Assembly: GCF_000733475.1 (NCBI RefSeq)
Contig: NZ_JPFK01000009.1
Coordinates: 1 to 64,000, forward strand
DNA: 64,000 bases
Direction of reading: 5' to 3'
Origin: Mangrovimonas yunxiaonensis
GTDB taxonomy: Bacteria; Bacteroidota; Bacteroidia; Flavobacteriales; Flavobacteriaceae
Positions within the stretch are counted from its first letter, which is position 1, and every line of letters begins with the position of its first letter. Positions 1-8,764 of the stretch are shown one piece after another. The notes beneath the pieces are model-generated. The model was not told the DNA's origin. It searched no databases and saw only the letters and a program-made list of their open reading frames with translations. A program made the translations under genes and the position numbers.

Positions 1-231
1 TCTTATGTCGGTATTAACTCCGTAGGACTGAGACGACGCGGATTTTCAACCGAAAAAATTAGGGAAATACAAGACATTTACAGAATACTATACCAAAAAA
101 ATTACAACAATACGCAAGCTGCCGATATTATTGAAGCTGAAATGGAAGCCACTTCAGAACGGGATGAAATTCTTCAGTTTATTAAAGATTCGCAGCGCGG
201 TATTATGAAAGGATATTTTAAATCAAATTAA
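1..231 (+). CDS. lpxA: UDP-N-acetylglucosamine acyltransferase LpxA, C-terminal part
   Basis: This is the 3' end of a gene that begins before the window; 76 codons remain, read in frame 1 and ending in TAA at 229-231. LpxA transfers a 3-hydroxyacyl chain from acyl carrier protein to UDP-GlcNAc, the first step of lipid A synthesis in the cytoplasm. The visible piece begins with the family's VGLRRRGFS segment and continues as the alpha-helical C-terminal domain that follows the left-handed beta-helix. The catalytic histidine lies upstream and cannot be seen. It is followed 3 nt later by efp and then an lpxD-like gene, an order I know from other Bacteroidota. Identification rests on the C-terminal motif plus context. 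Confidence 0.87.
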   Translation, partial: SYVGINSVGLRRRGFSTEKIREIQDIYRILYQKNYNNTQAADIIEAEMEATSERDEILQFIKDSQRGIMKGYFKSN

Positions 232-234
232 TTT

Positions 235-801
235 ATGGCAACAACATCAGATATTAGAAACGGACTATGCATTCGTTACAACCACGATATTTTTAAAATT
301 ATAGAGTTTTTACACGTTAAGCCAGGCAAAGGACCGGCTTTTGTAAGAACCAAACTTAGAAGTGTAACCACAGGAAAAGTTATCGAAAACACCTTTTCTG
401 CAGGTCATAAAATTGAAGACGTTCGTGTAGAGACCCACAAGTTTCAGTTTTTGTACAGCGATGGTGAGTTTTACCATTTTATGAATACCGAGGACTACAC
501 ACAAATTCAATTACGCGAAGCAGCCCTAGACAGGCCAGACCTTTTAAAAGAAGGCGAAGTGGTAACGGTTATTATTAATACCGAAGATAACATGCCACTT
601 TCTGTTGAAATGCCTGCCAGCGTCATTCTGGAAGTAACCCATACCGAGCCAGGTATAAAAGGGAACACCGCTACAAATGCCACAAAACCAGCAACCGTAG
701 AAACAGGCGCTGAAGTAAACGTGCCATTGTTTATTAACGAAGGCGACAAAATTAAAATTGAAACCGAAAAGGGTACGTATAAAGAGCGTATTAAAGAATA
801 A
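235..801 (+). CDS. efp: Elongation factor P
   Basis: Cytosolic translation factor that binds between the P and E sites and relieves stalling at polyproline stretches. At 188 aa it has the normal three-domain bacterial length. The N-terminal KOW-like domain carries the tip loop KPGKGPAF, with Lys32 at the position that is post-translationally modified in many bacteria; no modification gene (epmA/epmB or earP) lies nearby. The C-terminal OB domain has the expected GDKIKIETEKGTYKERIKE-type ending. It sits 3 nt after lpxA and 6 nt before the lpxD-like gene, so it is probably cotranscribed with lipid A genes. Confidence 0.97.
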   Translation: MATTSDIRNGLCIRYNHDIFKIIEFLHVKPGKGPAFVRTKLRSVTTGKVIENTFSAGHKIEDVRVETHKFQFLYSDGEFYHFMNTEDYTQIQLREAALDRPDLLKEGEVVTVIINTEDNMPLSVEMPASVILEVTHTEPGIKGNTATNATKPATVETGAEVNVPLFINEGDKIKIETEKGTYKERIKE

Positions 802-807
802 CCTATT

Positions 808-1752
808 TTGAAATTCCCCAAACCATACACACTTCAGGAAATAGCAGGGCTAATTGATTGCGCATTTGTTGGAGACAAGGATTTTCCTGTTTTAGGAATG
901 AACGAAATACATGTGGTCGAATCTGGCGATATTGTTTTTGTAGATCACCCCAAGTATTACGATAAAGCGTTAAATTCTGCAGCCACCGTTGTACTCATTA
1001 ATAAAGAGGTCGATTGCCCTAAAGGAAAAGCCTTATTAATTAGCGATGATCCGTTTAGGGACTTTAACACGCTTACAAGGCATTTCAAACCTTTTAAACC
1101 AAGTAGTTCTGCCATTTCAGAAACGGCAAGAATTGGCAAAAACACCATAATCCAGCCCAATTGCTTTATTGGTAACAATGTTGTTATTGGAGAAGATTGC
1201 ATCATTCACTCCAATGTAAGTATTTACGACGATACCATTATAGGCGATAATGTTACCATACATGCCGGAACGGTTTTAGGAGCCAGTGGTTTTTATTATA
1301 AAAATAGGCCCGAAGCCTACGACCAATTGCTTTCTGGAGGTAGGGTAATTATAGAAAATGATGTTCATATAGGTGCTGCCTGTACAATAGATAAAGGCGT
1401 AACAGGCGATACTACTATTGGTGAAGGGTCTAAATTAGACAATCAAATTCAAGTGGGGCACGACACGGTTATCGGCAAAAAGTGTTTAATCGCATCGCAA
1501 ACTGGAATTGCCGGTTGTGTGGTTATTGAAGACCAAGTAACCATCTGGGGACAAGTTGGTGTAAAAAGCGGCATAACTTTAGCACAAGGCACAGTGCTTT
1601 ACGCGCAGTCGGGATTAGGACACTCAACAGAACAAAACAAAGCCTATTTTGGCTCTCCAGCAGGAGAAGCCCGCGAAATGTTTAAACAGTTGGCTTACAT
1701 TAAGGAAATCCCCAATATAATGAAGCACTTAAAAAGTCAGGACAACAATTAA
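808..1752 (+). CDS. LpxD-like UDP-3-O-acylglucosamine N-acyltransferase
   Basis: Predicted acyltransferase of the LpxD family, which adds the amide-linked acyl chain to UDP-3-O-acylglucosamine in lipid A synthesis. The first ~100 residues match the LpxD N-terminal uridine-binding domain. From about residue 105 the protein consists of hexapeptide repeats such as [18 protein letters not shown] and IGDNVT, typical of left-handed beta-helix transferases; GHDTVIG supplies a candidate catalytic His. The start is TTG at 808, 6 nt after efp, with no ATG nearby that keeps the domain whole. Flavobacteria often carry a second, canonical lpxD upstream of lpxC, so this may be the paralogue; I therefore give no symbol. 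Length (314 aa) is a little short of the usual ~340. Confidence 0.85.
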   Translation: MKFPKPYTLQEIAGLIDCAFVGDKDFPVLGMNEIHVVESGDIVFVDHPKYYDKALNSAATVVLINKEVDCPKGKALLISDDPFRDFNTLTRHFKPFKPSSSAISETARIGKNTIIQPNCFIGNNVVIGEDCIIHSNVSIYDDTIIGDNVTIHAGTVLGASGFYYKNRPEAYDQLLSGGRVIIENDVHIGAACTIDKGVTGDTTIGEGSKLDNQIQVGHDTVIGKKCLIASQTGIAGCVVIEDQVTIWGQVGVKSGITLAQGTVLYAQSGLGHSTEQNKAYFGSPAGEAREMFKQLAYIKEIPNIMKHLKSQDNN

Positions 1753-1802
1753 AGGCTTCAAATAAAAACATAAAAATACTTTATAAATAAAGAGCAAAAA
1801 CT

Positions 1803-1810
1803 TACTTTTG
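1803..1810 (+). promoter_or_regulatory. Bacteroidota -7 promoter element for sucD
   Basis: TACTTTTG matches TAnnTTTG exactly and lies 34 nt before the sucD ATG. No clear TTG is present at the -33 position. It would separate sucD from the lipid A genes transcriptionally. Confidence 0.55.
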
Positions 1811-1844
1811 TTTTCGTTATAAAAACAATAAAAAAACAGATTAA

Positions 1845-2717
1845 ATGAGTGTTTTAGTAAATAAAGATTCAAAGATAATAGTTCAAGGATTTACAGGAAG
1901 CGAAGGAACGTTCCATGCTGGTCAAATGATTGAATACGGAACCAACGTTGTTGGTGGTGTTACCCCAGGAAAAGGTGGGCAAACCCATTTAGACAAACCA
2001 GTGTTCAATACCGTTAAAGACGCTGTAGATCAAGTTGGAGCCGACACCACAATTATTTTTGTTCCGCCTGCTTTTGCTGCCGATGCCATTATGGAAGCCG
2101 CCGATGCCGGAATTAAAGTTATTATAACCATTACCGAAGGAATTCCTGTAGCAGACATGATTAAAGCTGCAGATTACATAAAAAATAAAGACTGTAGGCT
2201 AATTGGCCCTAACTGTCCAGGAGTTATTACACCAGAAGAAGCCAAAGTAGGTATTATGCCAGGCTTTGTATTTAAGAAAGGAAAAGTAGGCATTGTATCT
2301 AAATCGGGTACATTAACCTACGAAGCCGCAGACCAAGTTGTAAAACAAGGTTTAGGTATTACAACTGCAATTGGAATTGGGGGCGACCCAATTATTGGAA
2401 CAACTACAAAAGAAGCTGTAGAGCTATTAATTAACGATCCAGAAACCGAAGCTGTAGTTATGATTGGTGAAATTGGAGGACAATTAGAAGCCGATGCAGC
2501 CAATTGGTACAAAGAAAGCGGTAGCAAAAAACCTGTTGTTGGGTTTATTGCTGGCGAAACAGCACCTGCCGGACGTACCATGGGACACGCTGGTGCTATT
2601 GTAGGTGGTAGCGACGATACCGCCCAAGCTAAAAAGAAAATCATGAGAGCATGTGGTATTCACGTTGTAGACTCTCCTGCTGAAATTGGAAAAAAAGTAG
2701 CCGAAGTTTTAGGCTAA
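1845..2717 (+). CDS. sucD: Succinyl-CoA synthetase (ADP-forming) subunit alpha
   Basis: TCA-cycle enzyme subunit that, with the beta subunit SucC, interconverts succinyl-CoA and succinate with nucleotide phosphorylation. The 290-aa protein has the N-terminal CoA-binding Rossmann domain ([14 protein letters not shown] near residue 16) and the phosphohistidine loop [13 protein letters not shown], with the active-site His at residue 248. SucC is not adjacent, as is common in Bacteroidota. Its own -7 box lies upstream and a strong terminator follows, so it is probably a monocistronic unit. Confidence 0.98.
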   Translation: MSVLVNKDSKIIVQGFTGSEGTFHAGQMIEYGTNVVGGVTPGKGGQTHLDKPVFNTVKDAVDQVGADTTIIFVPPAFAADAIMEAADAGIKVIITITEGIPVADMIKAADYIKNKDCRLIGPNCPGVITPEEAKVGIMPGFVFKKGKVGIVSKSGTLTYEAADQVVKQGLGITTAIGIGGDPIIGTTTKEAVELLINDPETEAVVMIGEIGGQLEADAANWYKESGSKKPVVGFIAGETAPAGRTMGHAGAIVGGSDDTAQAKKKIMRACGIHVVDSPAEIGKKVAEVLG

Positions 2718-2740
2718 AACAACACCATACTGTTAAAAAG

Positions 2741-2767
2741 CCTCACAAGATTTGTGAGGTTTTTTTT
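2741..2767 (+). terminator. Intrinsic terminator of sucD
   Basis: Perfect 8-bp stem CCTCACAA/TTGTGAGG (2741-2748 with 2752-2759), 3-nt loop, then a run of eight T. Confidence 0.93.
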
Positions 2768-2789
2768 ATTTCGTGCAGTTTGTAATTAG

Positions 2790-2797
2790 TATATTTG
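2790..2797 (+). promoter_or_regulatory. -7 promoter element for the fabG operon
   Basis: TATATTTG matches TAnnTTTG exactly, 27 nt before the fabG ATG and downstream of the sucD terminator. The only TTTG nearby (2779-2782) is too close to be the -33 element. Confidence 0.5.
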
Positions 2798-2824
2798 AAC
2801 ATCAACTAATTTAGTAACTAACAT

Positions 2825-3571
2825 ATGAAACTATTAGAAGGAAAAACAGCCATTGTTACTGGTGGTAGTCGTGGTATAGGCAAGGGCATCGCTAAAGTAT
2901 TTGCCCAACAAGGTGCCAATGTTGCTTTCACTTATAGCGCTTCTGTAGAAGCCGCCCAAGCACTCGAAAACGAATTAAATGCTTTAGGAATTAAGGCTAA
3001 AGGATACCAGAGCAACGCTGCCGATTTTAATCAGGCGCAAGACCTTGCAGCCGAAGTTGTTAAAGAGTTTGGAAGTATTGATATACTTGTTAATAACGCA
3101 GGAATTACTAAAGATAATTTGTTAATGCGCATAAGCGAAGAAGATTTTGACAAGGTTATTGAAGTAAACCTTAAATCGGTTTTTAACATGACCAAGGCCG
3201 TACAACGCACCATGCTAAAACAACGCAAAGGATCTATTATTAACATGAGCTCTGTTGTGGGGGTAAAAGGCAATGCTGGGCAAACAAATTACGCCGCCTC
3301 AAAAGCAGGGATTATCGGCTTCTCAAAATCGGTGGCCTTAGAATTAGGCTCTAGAAACATTAGAAGCAACGTAGTGGCGCCAGGATTTATTGAAACCGAA
3401 ATGACCGCCAAGTTAGACGAAAACACAGTTCAAGGTTGGAGAGATGCCATTCCGTTAAAACGCGGGGGAACACCAGACGACATTGCAAACGCCTGTGTGT
3501 TTTTAGCTAGCGATATGAGTGCCTACATTACCGGACAAACCCTTAATGTAGATGGTGGTATGTTAACCTAG
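2825..3571 (+). CDS. fabG: 3-oxoacyl-[acyl-carrier-protein] reductase
   Basis: NADPH-dependent reductase of fatty acid elongation (3-oxoacyl-ACP to 3-hydroxyacyl-ACP), cytosolic. The 248-aa protein is a classical short-chain dehydrogenase: cofactor loop TGGSRGIG (residues 12-19), NNAG (90-93), catalytic Ser142, Tyr156 and Lys160 in YAASK, and the C-terminal ITGQTLNVDGGM typical of FabG. The gene is followed after 3 nt by a membrane vWA protein. The FabG call is preferred over a generic SDR because of the length and the C-terminal signature. Confidence 0.94.
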   Translation: MKLLEGKTAIVTGGSRGIGKGIAKVFAQQGANVAFTYSASVEAAQALENELNALGIKAKGYQSNAADFNQAQDLAAEVVKEFGSIDILVNNAGITKDNLLMRISEEDFDKVIEVNLKSVFNMTKAVQRTMLKQRKGSIINMSSVVGVKGNAGQTNYAASKAGIIGFSKSVALELGSRNIRSNVVAPGFIETEMTAKLDENTVQGWRDAIPLKRGGTPDDIANACVFLASDMSAYITGQTLNVDGGMLT

Positions 3572-3574
3572 TAT

Positions 3575-5602
3575 ATGAACACGGAAACCGTATTATATAT
3601 CGTATTATCTGGAATTATAGCGCTAGCAATAGCGCTATTTCAGTATAAATATAAAACCAAAAGCAATGCCTCGCTATTGGCCATATTGCGGTTTTTGGGT
3701 GTTTTTGCCATATTATTACTTTTGGTAAACCCAAAAATAGAAAGCAACCAAACGTACGTAGAAAAGCCTACTTTGGCTGTTGTGGTAGACAATACCCATT
3801 CCATAAGCCATTTTAAACAGGAAAGTACTGTGCGGGAACTGTTGTCTCAGCTGAAATCCCATGAAACACTCGCCAAAAAATTCAACATCGATGTTTATAC
3901 CTTCGACGAAGCCCTTAACCAAGAGGACAGCTTAACCTTTACAGGGAAACAGTCTAATATTAGTGCCGTATTTTCAGAGCTTCAGCAAATTTATGCCACT
4001 CAAAATGCCCCTACGGTTTTGGTAACAGACGGCAACCAAACCTATGGTGCAGATTTTAGTTATACTGCTAAAAAATACCCGCAACACGTTTACCCGATAG
4101 TTGTTGGCGATACAACAAAATACAGCGACCTAAAAATTCAACAGGTCAATACAAACAAATATGCGTACCTAAAAAACAAGTTTCCGGTAGAAATTATTGT
4201 GGTCTATAATGGTCAAGAACCGGTACGTACTACGCTATCGGTAAAACAAGCAGGAATAACGGTACATAGCGAACCTCTGGAGTTTTCGAAAGAAACCGGA
4301 AGTTCTAAAATGGTTAAGTTTCACCTGCCAGCAAACCACGTAGGGGTTCAAGCATACCACCTAAGCGTTGGTGCCATAGCCAATGAGAAAAACACCATTA
4401 ACAACAGTAAGAATTTTGCCGTAGAAGTTATCGACGAAAAAACAAAAGTGGCCATAGTAAGCGATATGCTTCATCCAGATTTGGGAGCTTTAAAAAAGAG
4501 CATAGAAACCAACGAGCAACGGGAATGTGTTATTTTAAAACCCAATGCGTTTGCCGCTAGAGCCAACGATTTTCAGTTGGTTATTTTGTACCAGCCCAAC
4601 CAAACATTCCTTACCGTGCTAGAGCGTTTAAAAGAAGTTTCGGCAAATGTCTTTCTCATTGCCGGTACAAAAACAGATTGGAACTTTTTAAACAACCAAT
4701 CGCTAGGAATGGTACACGATTTAACCCAGCAAACCGAAGAGTTTCAGGCAAATTTAAACACAGGCTATTCAAATTTTATAATAGACGAGCTTGATTTTTC
4801 AAGTTTTCCGCCGTTAAAAGGAAGCTTTGGAGCGCTTTCATTAAAAGAACCACACACGGTATTACTCTACAAGCAAATAGGTCAGGTTAGCACGCAAGCC
4901 CCGCTTTTAACAACCATAGAAAATGAAGGTAGGCGTAGCGCCCTGCTTTTAGGAGAGAATATTTGGCGCTGGCGGGCACAGAGTTACTTAAACGAATCGG
5001 CATTTCATAATTTCGATAATTTTATAGGAAAGCTTGTTCAGTACTTGGCCTCAAAAAAGCGTAAAGAGCGTTTGGTATTAGATTACAACTCTTTTTATGA
5101 AGGAACTACTAATGTGATAGTTAAAGCCCAATACTTTAATAAAAATTATGAATTCGATGCTAGAGAGCGGCTTTCTATTTTCTTAAAAGACACCAGCAAT
5201 GATAATACCTTCGAATTCCCTTTTATTCTTAAAAACAAGTATTACGAGGTTGATTTAAGCCATTTACCGGCAGCTAATTACGAGTTTACGGTTAAAACAG
5301 CAGCATCGAACCTTTCTAAATCGGGGCATTTTAGAATACTGGAATACAATATCGAGCAACAATTTTTAAATGCCAATGTAACAAAACTGGCCCAAGTGGC
5401 AACAGATAGTAACGGCCAACTTTATTTTGCCGATAATTATGAAACCCTATTTACCGACTTATTAGAAAATGAAACCTATAAACCCGTTCAAAAAAGCCAT
5501 AAAGCAACGCTATCGCTTATTGATTGGAAGTACCTTCTAGCTTGTATTGTTTTTTGCTTTTCAGCCGAATGGTTTATTAGAAAATATAGAGGATTAACTT
5601 AA
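3575..5602 (+). CDS. Membrane protein with degenerate von Willebrand A-like domain
   Basis: Function not recognised. The 675-aa protein has two N-terminal transmembrane helices (about residues 5-23 and 33-52), a long extracytoplasmic region and one helix near the C-terminus (about 647-665) before a short basic tail. Residues 66-200 resemble a vWA fold: LAVVVDNTHS stands where a MIDAS DxSxS is expected (D72, third position not Ser), followed later by VLVTDGNQTYG. This architecture recalls BatA-like or DUF4159-type Bacteroidota membrane proteins. It is 3 nt after fabG and 10 nt before the prohibitin gene, so the three are probably cotranscribed. Metal binding is doubtful because the MIDAS is incomplete. 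Confidence 0.75.
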   Translation: MNTETVLYIVLSGIIALAIALFQYKYKTKSNASLLAILRFLGVFAILLLLVNPKIESNQTYVEKPTLAVVVDNTHSISHFKQESTVRELLSQLKSHETLAKKFNIDVYTFDEALNQEDSLTFTGKQSNISAVFSELQQIYATQNAPTVLVTDGNQTYGADFSYTAKKYPQHVYPIVVGDTTKYSDLKIQQVNTNKYAYLKNKFPVEIIVVYNGQEPVRTTLSVKQAGITVHSEPLEFSKETGSSKMVKFHLPANHVGVQAYHLSVGAIANEKNTINNSKNFAVEVIDEKTKVAIVSDMLHPDLGALKKSIETNEQRECVILKPNAFAARANDFQLVILYQPNQTFLTVLERLKEVSANVFLIAGTKTDWNFLNNQSLGMVHDLTQQTEEFQANLNTGYSNFIIDELDFSSFPPLKGSFGALSLKEPHTVLLYKQIGQVSTQAPLLTTIENEGRRSALLLGENIWRWRAQSYLNESAFHNFDNFIGKLVQYLASKKRKERLVLDYNSFYEGTTNVIVKAQYFNKNYEFDARERLSIFLKDTSNDNTFEFPFILKNKYYEVDLSHLPAANYEFTVKTAASNLSKSGHFRILEYNIEQQFLNANVTKLAQVATDSNGQLYFADNYETLFTDLLENETYKPVQKSHKATLSLIDWKYLLACIVFCFSAEWFIRKYRGLT

Positions 5603-5612
5603 AAATTGACAC

Positions 5613-6428
5613 ATGGAAAAATTACCAAAAATTGCATTCCCTTTTATTGTAGCAATCATTGTTATAATTATCATCATTACCAAATCAGCCGTTACCATAG
5701 GTTCGGGTGAGGCCGGGGTTTTATATAAAACCTTTGGCGGAGGGGTGGTTACAGACGCGCCTCCATTAGGTGAAGGCTTTCATATTGTAGCCCCTTGGAA
5801 CTCGGTTTACATTTATGAAGTAAGACAACAGGAGGCTCTAGAAAAAATGAATGTACTCTCGTCTAACGGTTTGGATATTAAGCTGGAGGCATCGGTATGG
5901 TTTCAGCCAAAATACGAGGACTTAGGAAAACTACACAAAGAGAAAAGCGAAATGTATAAAGACCGGGTATTGTTGCCGGCTATCCGTTCTGCTGCCCGTA
6001 GCGTTGTTGGACGTTATACCCCAGAACAATTGTATTCTACAAAACGCGATGCCATTCAGCAGGAAATATATGAGGAAACTAGAAAAATTGTTGACGATCA
6101 ATACATTCAATTAAACGAAGTGTTGGTTAGAGATGTAACATTGCCACCAACAATTAAAGATGCCATAGAACGTAAACTTAAACAAGAGCAGGAGTCCTTA
6201 GAGTACGAGTTTCGTTTGGTTACCGCGCAAAAAGAAGCCGAAAGACAAATTATTGAAGCCCAAGGTAAGGCCGATGCCAATAAAATTTTAAGCGCGTCGC
6301 TTACAGATAAAATTCTTCAGGATAAAGGTATTGAAGCTACAGTAAAACTTTCAGAATCTAGCAATAGTAAGGTTATTGTAATTGGTTCTGGCGATAGTGG
6401 TATGCCTATTATTTTAGGAAATCAATAA
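5613..6428 (+). CDS. Prohibitin-family (SPFH/band 7) membrane protein
   Basis: Members form large ring scaffolds on the cytoplasmic membrane and often associate with FtsH-type proteases. The 271-aa protein has one N-terminal membrane helix (about 9-27), then an SPFH domain (GSGEAGVLYKTFGGG onward) and a coiled-coil rich in Glu, Lys and Ala around residues 195-235 with the AQKEAERQIIEAQGKADA signature of prohibitins. The C-terminus SKVIVIGSGDSGMPIIL is also typical. It closes the fabG unit and is followed by a hairpin terminator. Confidence 0.92.
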   Translation: MEKLPKIAFPFIVAIIVIIIIITKSAVTIGSGEAGVLYKTFGGGVVTDAPPLGEGFHIVAPWNSVYIYEVRQQEALEKMNVLSSNGLDIKLEASVWFQPKYEDLGKLHKEKSEMYKDRVLLPAIRSAARSVVGRYTPEQLYSTKRDAIQQEIYEETRKIVDDQYIQLNEVLVRDVTLPPTIKDAIERKLKQEQESLEYEFRLVTAQKEAERQIIEAQGKADANKILSASLTDKILQDKGIEATVKLSESSNSKVIVIGSGDSGMPIILGNQ

Positions 6429-6438
6429 CCTTATATAA

Positions 6439-6475
6439 AAACAATCCCACCAGATAAATACTGATGGGATTGTTT
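6439..6475. terminator. Bidirectional terminator between prohibitin and 4-TM gene
   Basis: Stem AAACAATCCCACCAG/CTGATGGGATTGTTT (6439-6453 with 6461-6475; one mismatch), with A and T flanks on both sides, between convergent genes. Confidence 0.85.
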
Positions 6476-6497
6476 AATTATAGCGTTTGTTCTGTTA

Positions 6498-6917
6498 TTA
6501 AGCGAACCATTGCTTTTTTGAGGCATACCTCGAAAACAAAACTAAAAGCATGGCCACTACAATAATGGAAAGGCTGATTGCCATGTTGTCTGTATGGCCT
6601 TGCGAAAAGAGATACCCCATTTGAATAACCACTGCCAATAACGATAACCCAAAGAGTAAACGCGCTATTGGCTTTCTAATTAAAAGGGCCAAGCTTCCAA
6701 ATGCGCCACAAAATACGGCAATAGCAAACGCAGCAGTATACCATGCAGGCATGCTGTTAACCACTGCTATTTGCGCCTCGGTATATTGGCTTCGCCAACT
6801 TTCTGTGTTAAAAGCTTGTCCTAAGTATTGCATAACGCCCATAACGTTCCAAACAAGGGCAAGAAGCGCAATAATCCAATACCAAAATGGTGGTTTTGTT
6901 GAAGTTTGTGTGTTCAT
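6498..6917 (-). CDS. Four-helix membrane protein of unknown function
   Basis: A 139-aa hydrophobic protein with four predicted membrane helices (about 11-31, 58-80, 86-104 and 113-131 by eye), short loops and a basic C-terminus SRYASKKQWFA. Similar flavobacterial proteins are often labelled 'sugar transporter' without evidence; nothing here supports transport. It faces the prohibitin gene and is divergent from the pseudouridine synthase gene. Confidence 0.7.
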   Translation of the reverse strand: MNTQTSTKPPFWYWIIALLALVWNVMGVMQYLGQAFNTESWRSQYTEAQIAVVNSMPAWYTAAFAIAVFCGAFGSLALLIRKPIARLLFGLSLLAVVIQMGYLFSQGHTDNMAISLSIIVVAMLLVLFSRYASKKQWFA

Positions 6918-6962
6918 AATCTATTTAATATTAGTTGGTTTATCTTACAATGTAGTAAAAAT

Positions 6963-6992
6963 TTGCCATTTAAATTAAATAAACTACTTTCG
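6963..6992 (+). promoter_or_regulatory. Promoter of the pseudouridine synthase gene
   Basis: TTG at 6963-6965, a 19-nt spacer and TACTTTCG (one mismatch to TAnnTTTG) at 6985-6992, 15 nt before the ATG. Confidence 0.5.
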
Positions 6993-7007
6993 GCCTTTTA
7001 AAATACC

Positions 7008-7802
7008 ATGTCTGCATTTGCGCCAAAAAAATACTATTATGTTTTTAAAATCCAATACCTGGGATACCGGTTTCATGGGTGGCAAAAACAACCCAATTTA
7101 AAAACATTGCACTTAATGGTCGACCGAACCTTTAAATATGTTCTAGAAGGCCAAAAATTTAAAACGCTAACCTCTGGCCGTACCGATGCCATGGTCTCTG
7201 CCAACGAAACAGCTTTTGAGTTGTTTGTTTACGAGCCGATAACAGATTTTGAGGCTTTTTTAGAGCTCTTTAATTACAATTTACCGCAAGACATTAGGGC
7301 ATTGGCCATTGAAGAAGTCGATGAAAACTTCAATATCATTCAGCAACCAAAAGTAAAAGAATACATTTATTTGTTTGCCCATGGGCAAAAATGCCACCCG
7401 TTTTGTGCACCTATATTAACCACTTTTTTAGATCCCTTAAATATCGATTTAATGAAACAGGGTGCCAAATTGTTTAAGGGCACACACAACTTTAGGGATT
7501 ACTGCTATAAAGCAACCGGAGAGGGCAAATACTACAGAGAGGTAATGGCCTGCGAATTGGTAGAAAATACAGCCTATACAGCGAGTTTCTTTCCCGAAAA
7601 AACATACATGCTTCGCGTTTTGGGAGAAGGTTTTGGGCGTAACCAAATTAGATTAATGATGGGTGCTTTAATTCGGTTGGGGAAAGGCGATATCGATTTA
7701 AACTACATCGCGAATTCCCTTAAAACACCCAGCGAAACCCCGTTCTACTATATTGCGCCAGCTTCCGGATTGATATTGAATAAATTAGACTTTAAAAAGT
7801 AA
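7008..7802 (+). CDS. TruA-family tRNA pseudouridine synthase
   Basis: Predicted to isomerise uridine in tRNA; canonical TruA acts at positions 38-40 of the anticodon arm. The 264-aa protein contains YRFHGWQKQ near the N-terminus (family YxGWQxQ), the catalytic Asp at residue 60 in GRTDAMVSA, and the late motif FGRNQIRLMMGALIRLGKG. The catalytic loop departs from the consensus GRTDAGVHA at Gly62 (Met here) and His64 (Ser here). Bacteroidota frequently encode a second TruA-like protein, so this may be a paralogue with a changed target. Enzyme class is secure; which uridine is modified is not. Confidence 0.85.
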   Translation: MSAFAPKKYYYVFKIQYLGYRFHGWQKQPNLKTLHLMVDRTFKYVLEGQKFKTLTSGRTDAMVSANETAFELFVYEPITDFEAFLELFNYNLPQDIRALAIEEVDENFNIIQQPKVKEYIYLFAHGQKCHPFCAPILTTFLDPLNIDLMKQGAKLFKGTHNFRDYCYKATGEGKYYREVMACELVENTAYTASFFPEKTYMLRVLGEGFGRNQIRLMMGALIRLGKGDIDLNYIANSLKTPSETPFYYIAPASGLILNKLDFKK

Positions 7803-7860
7803 CTCTAAAGTACTTTAATACAACCGTGTTTTTAAAAGCACTAAATTCCTTAAATAAGAT

Positions 7861-7868
7861 TACATTTG
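7861..7868 (+). promoter_or_regulatory. -7 box 4 nt before the start codon (leaderless promoter)
   Basis: TACATTTG fits TAnnTTTG exactly and ends 4 nt before the ATG at 7873, so the transcript should start at or within a base or two of the start codon. Confidence 0.6.
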
Positions 7869-7872
7869 TAGT

Positions 7873-8703
7873 ATGATAAATTTAGGAGAATACAACACCC
7901 TTACAATCCTTAGGGAACGCGAACCAGGACTGTTTCTTGGCGACAACGAGGATAACGAAATATTACTTCCAAACAGATATGTGCCAGAACATTTCGAAAT
8001 CGGCGATGAGATAACGGTTTTTGCTTATTTAGACAATGAAGAGCGCCCGGTGGCAACCACCGATAAACCATACATAAAGAAAGGGGAATTTGCCTTGTTA
8101 CGATGCAATGAGGTTAATAAATACGGCGCCTTTTTAGATTGGGGCATGGTTAAGGAATTATTTTGTCCGTTTAAGGAACAGGCTTTTAAAATGACCCCTG
8201 GGCTGTGGTATTTTGTACACTGCTATTTAGATGAAGAAACCAATCGTTTGGTGGCCTCTAGCAAGACAAACCAATTTTTAGACAACACCTCCTTAACTGT
8301 CGAAAAGTTTGAAGAAGTCGATATTATTATTTCACACCCTAGTGAATTTGGGATGAATGTGGTTGTAAACAAAACGCACCTAGGACTTATTTTTAACGAC
8401 GATATTTTTAAGGAATTGAATATTGGCGACCGCATGAAAGGCTATGTGAAGAAAATTCGCGAGGACCATAAACTGGATATAGTCTTAAACCCCATAGGGT
8501 ATAAAAACATTGAGCCTACCGCCGAAAAAATCTTACAAGAACTAGAAGATAACAGTGGGTTTTTACCCTTGCACGATAAATCCTCACCCGAAGCCATTAA
8601 AAGCATATTAGAAATGAGCAAAAAAAGTTTTAAAAAGGCCATAGGATCTCTTTACAAACAACGCCTTATCGACATAAAAGACGATGGCATTCATTTAAAA
8701 TAA
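7873..8703 (+). CDS. CvfB-like S1 RNA-binding protein
   Basis: Predicted cytosolic RNA-binding protein of the CvfB/YitL family (276 aa, normal length). The order seen is an N-terminal S1-like domain beginning MINLGEYNTLTI, a second S1 domain with the typical YGAFLDWG surface near residues 86-93, a third S1-like segment around 140-200 with IGDRMKGYVKKIREDHKLDI, and a C-terminal winged-helix-like region (SKKSFKKAIGSLYKQRLI). Family members influence virulence or hemolysin expression in Firmicutes; the role in Bacteroidota is not established. The promoter arrangement suggests leaderless translation. Confidence 0.85.
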   Translation: MINLGEYNTLTILREREPGLFLGDNEDNEILLPNRYVPEHFEIGDEITVFAYLDNEERPVATTDKPYIKKGEFALLRCNEVNKYGAFLDWGMVKELFCPFKEQAFKMTPGLWYFVHCYLDEETNRLVASSKTNQFLDNTSLTVEKFEEVDIIISHPSEFGMNVVVNKTHLGLIFNDDIFKELNIGDRMKGYVKKIREDHKLDIVLNPIGYKNIEPTAEKILQELEDNSGFLPLHDKSSPEAIKSILEMSKKSFKKAIGSLYKQRLIDIKDDGIHLK

Positions 8704-8764
8704 TCGCTAAAAATGCGAAACAGGTTATTGTTAAATATGTATTTTTACCCAGAAATTTAATCTT

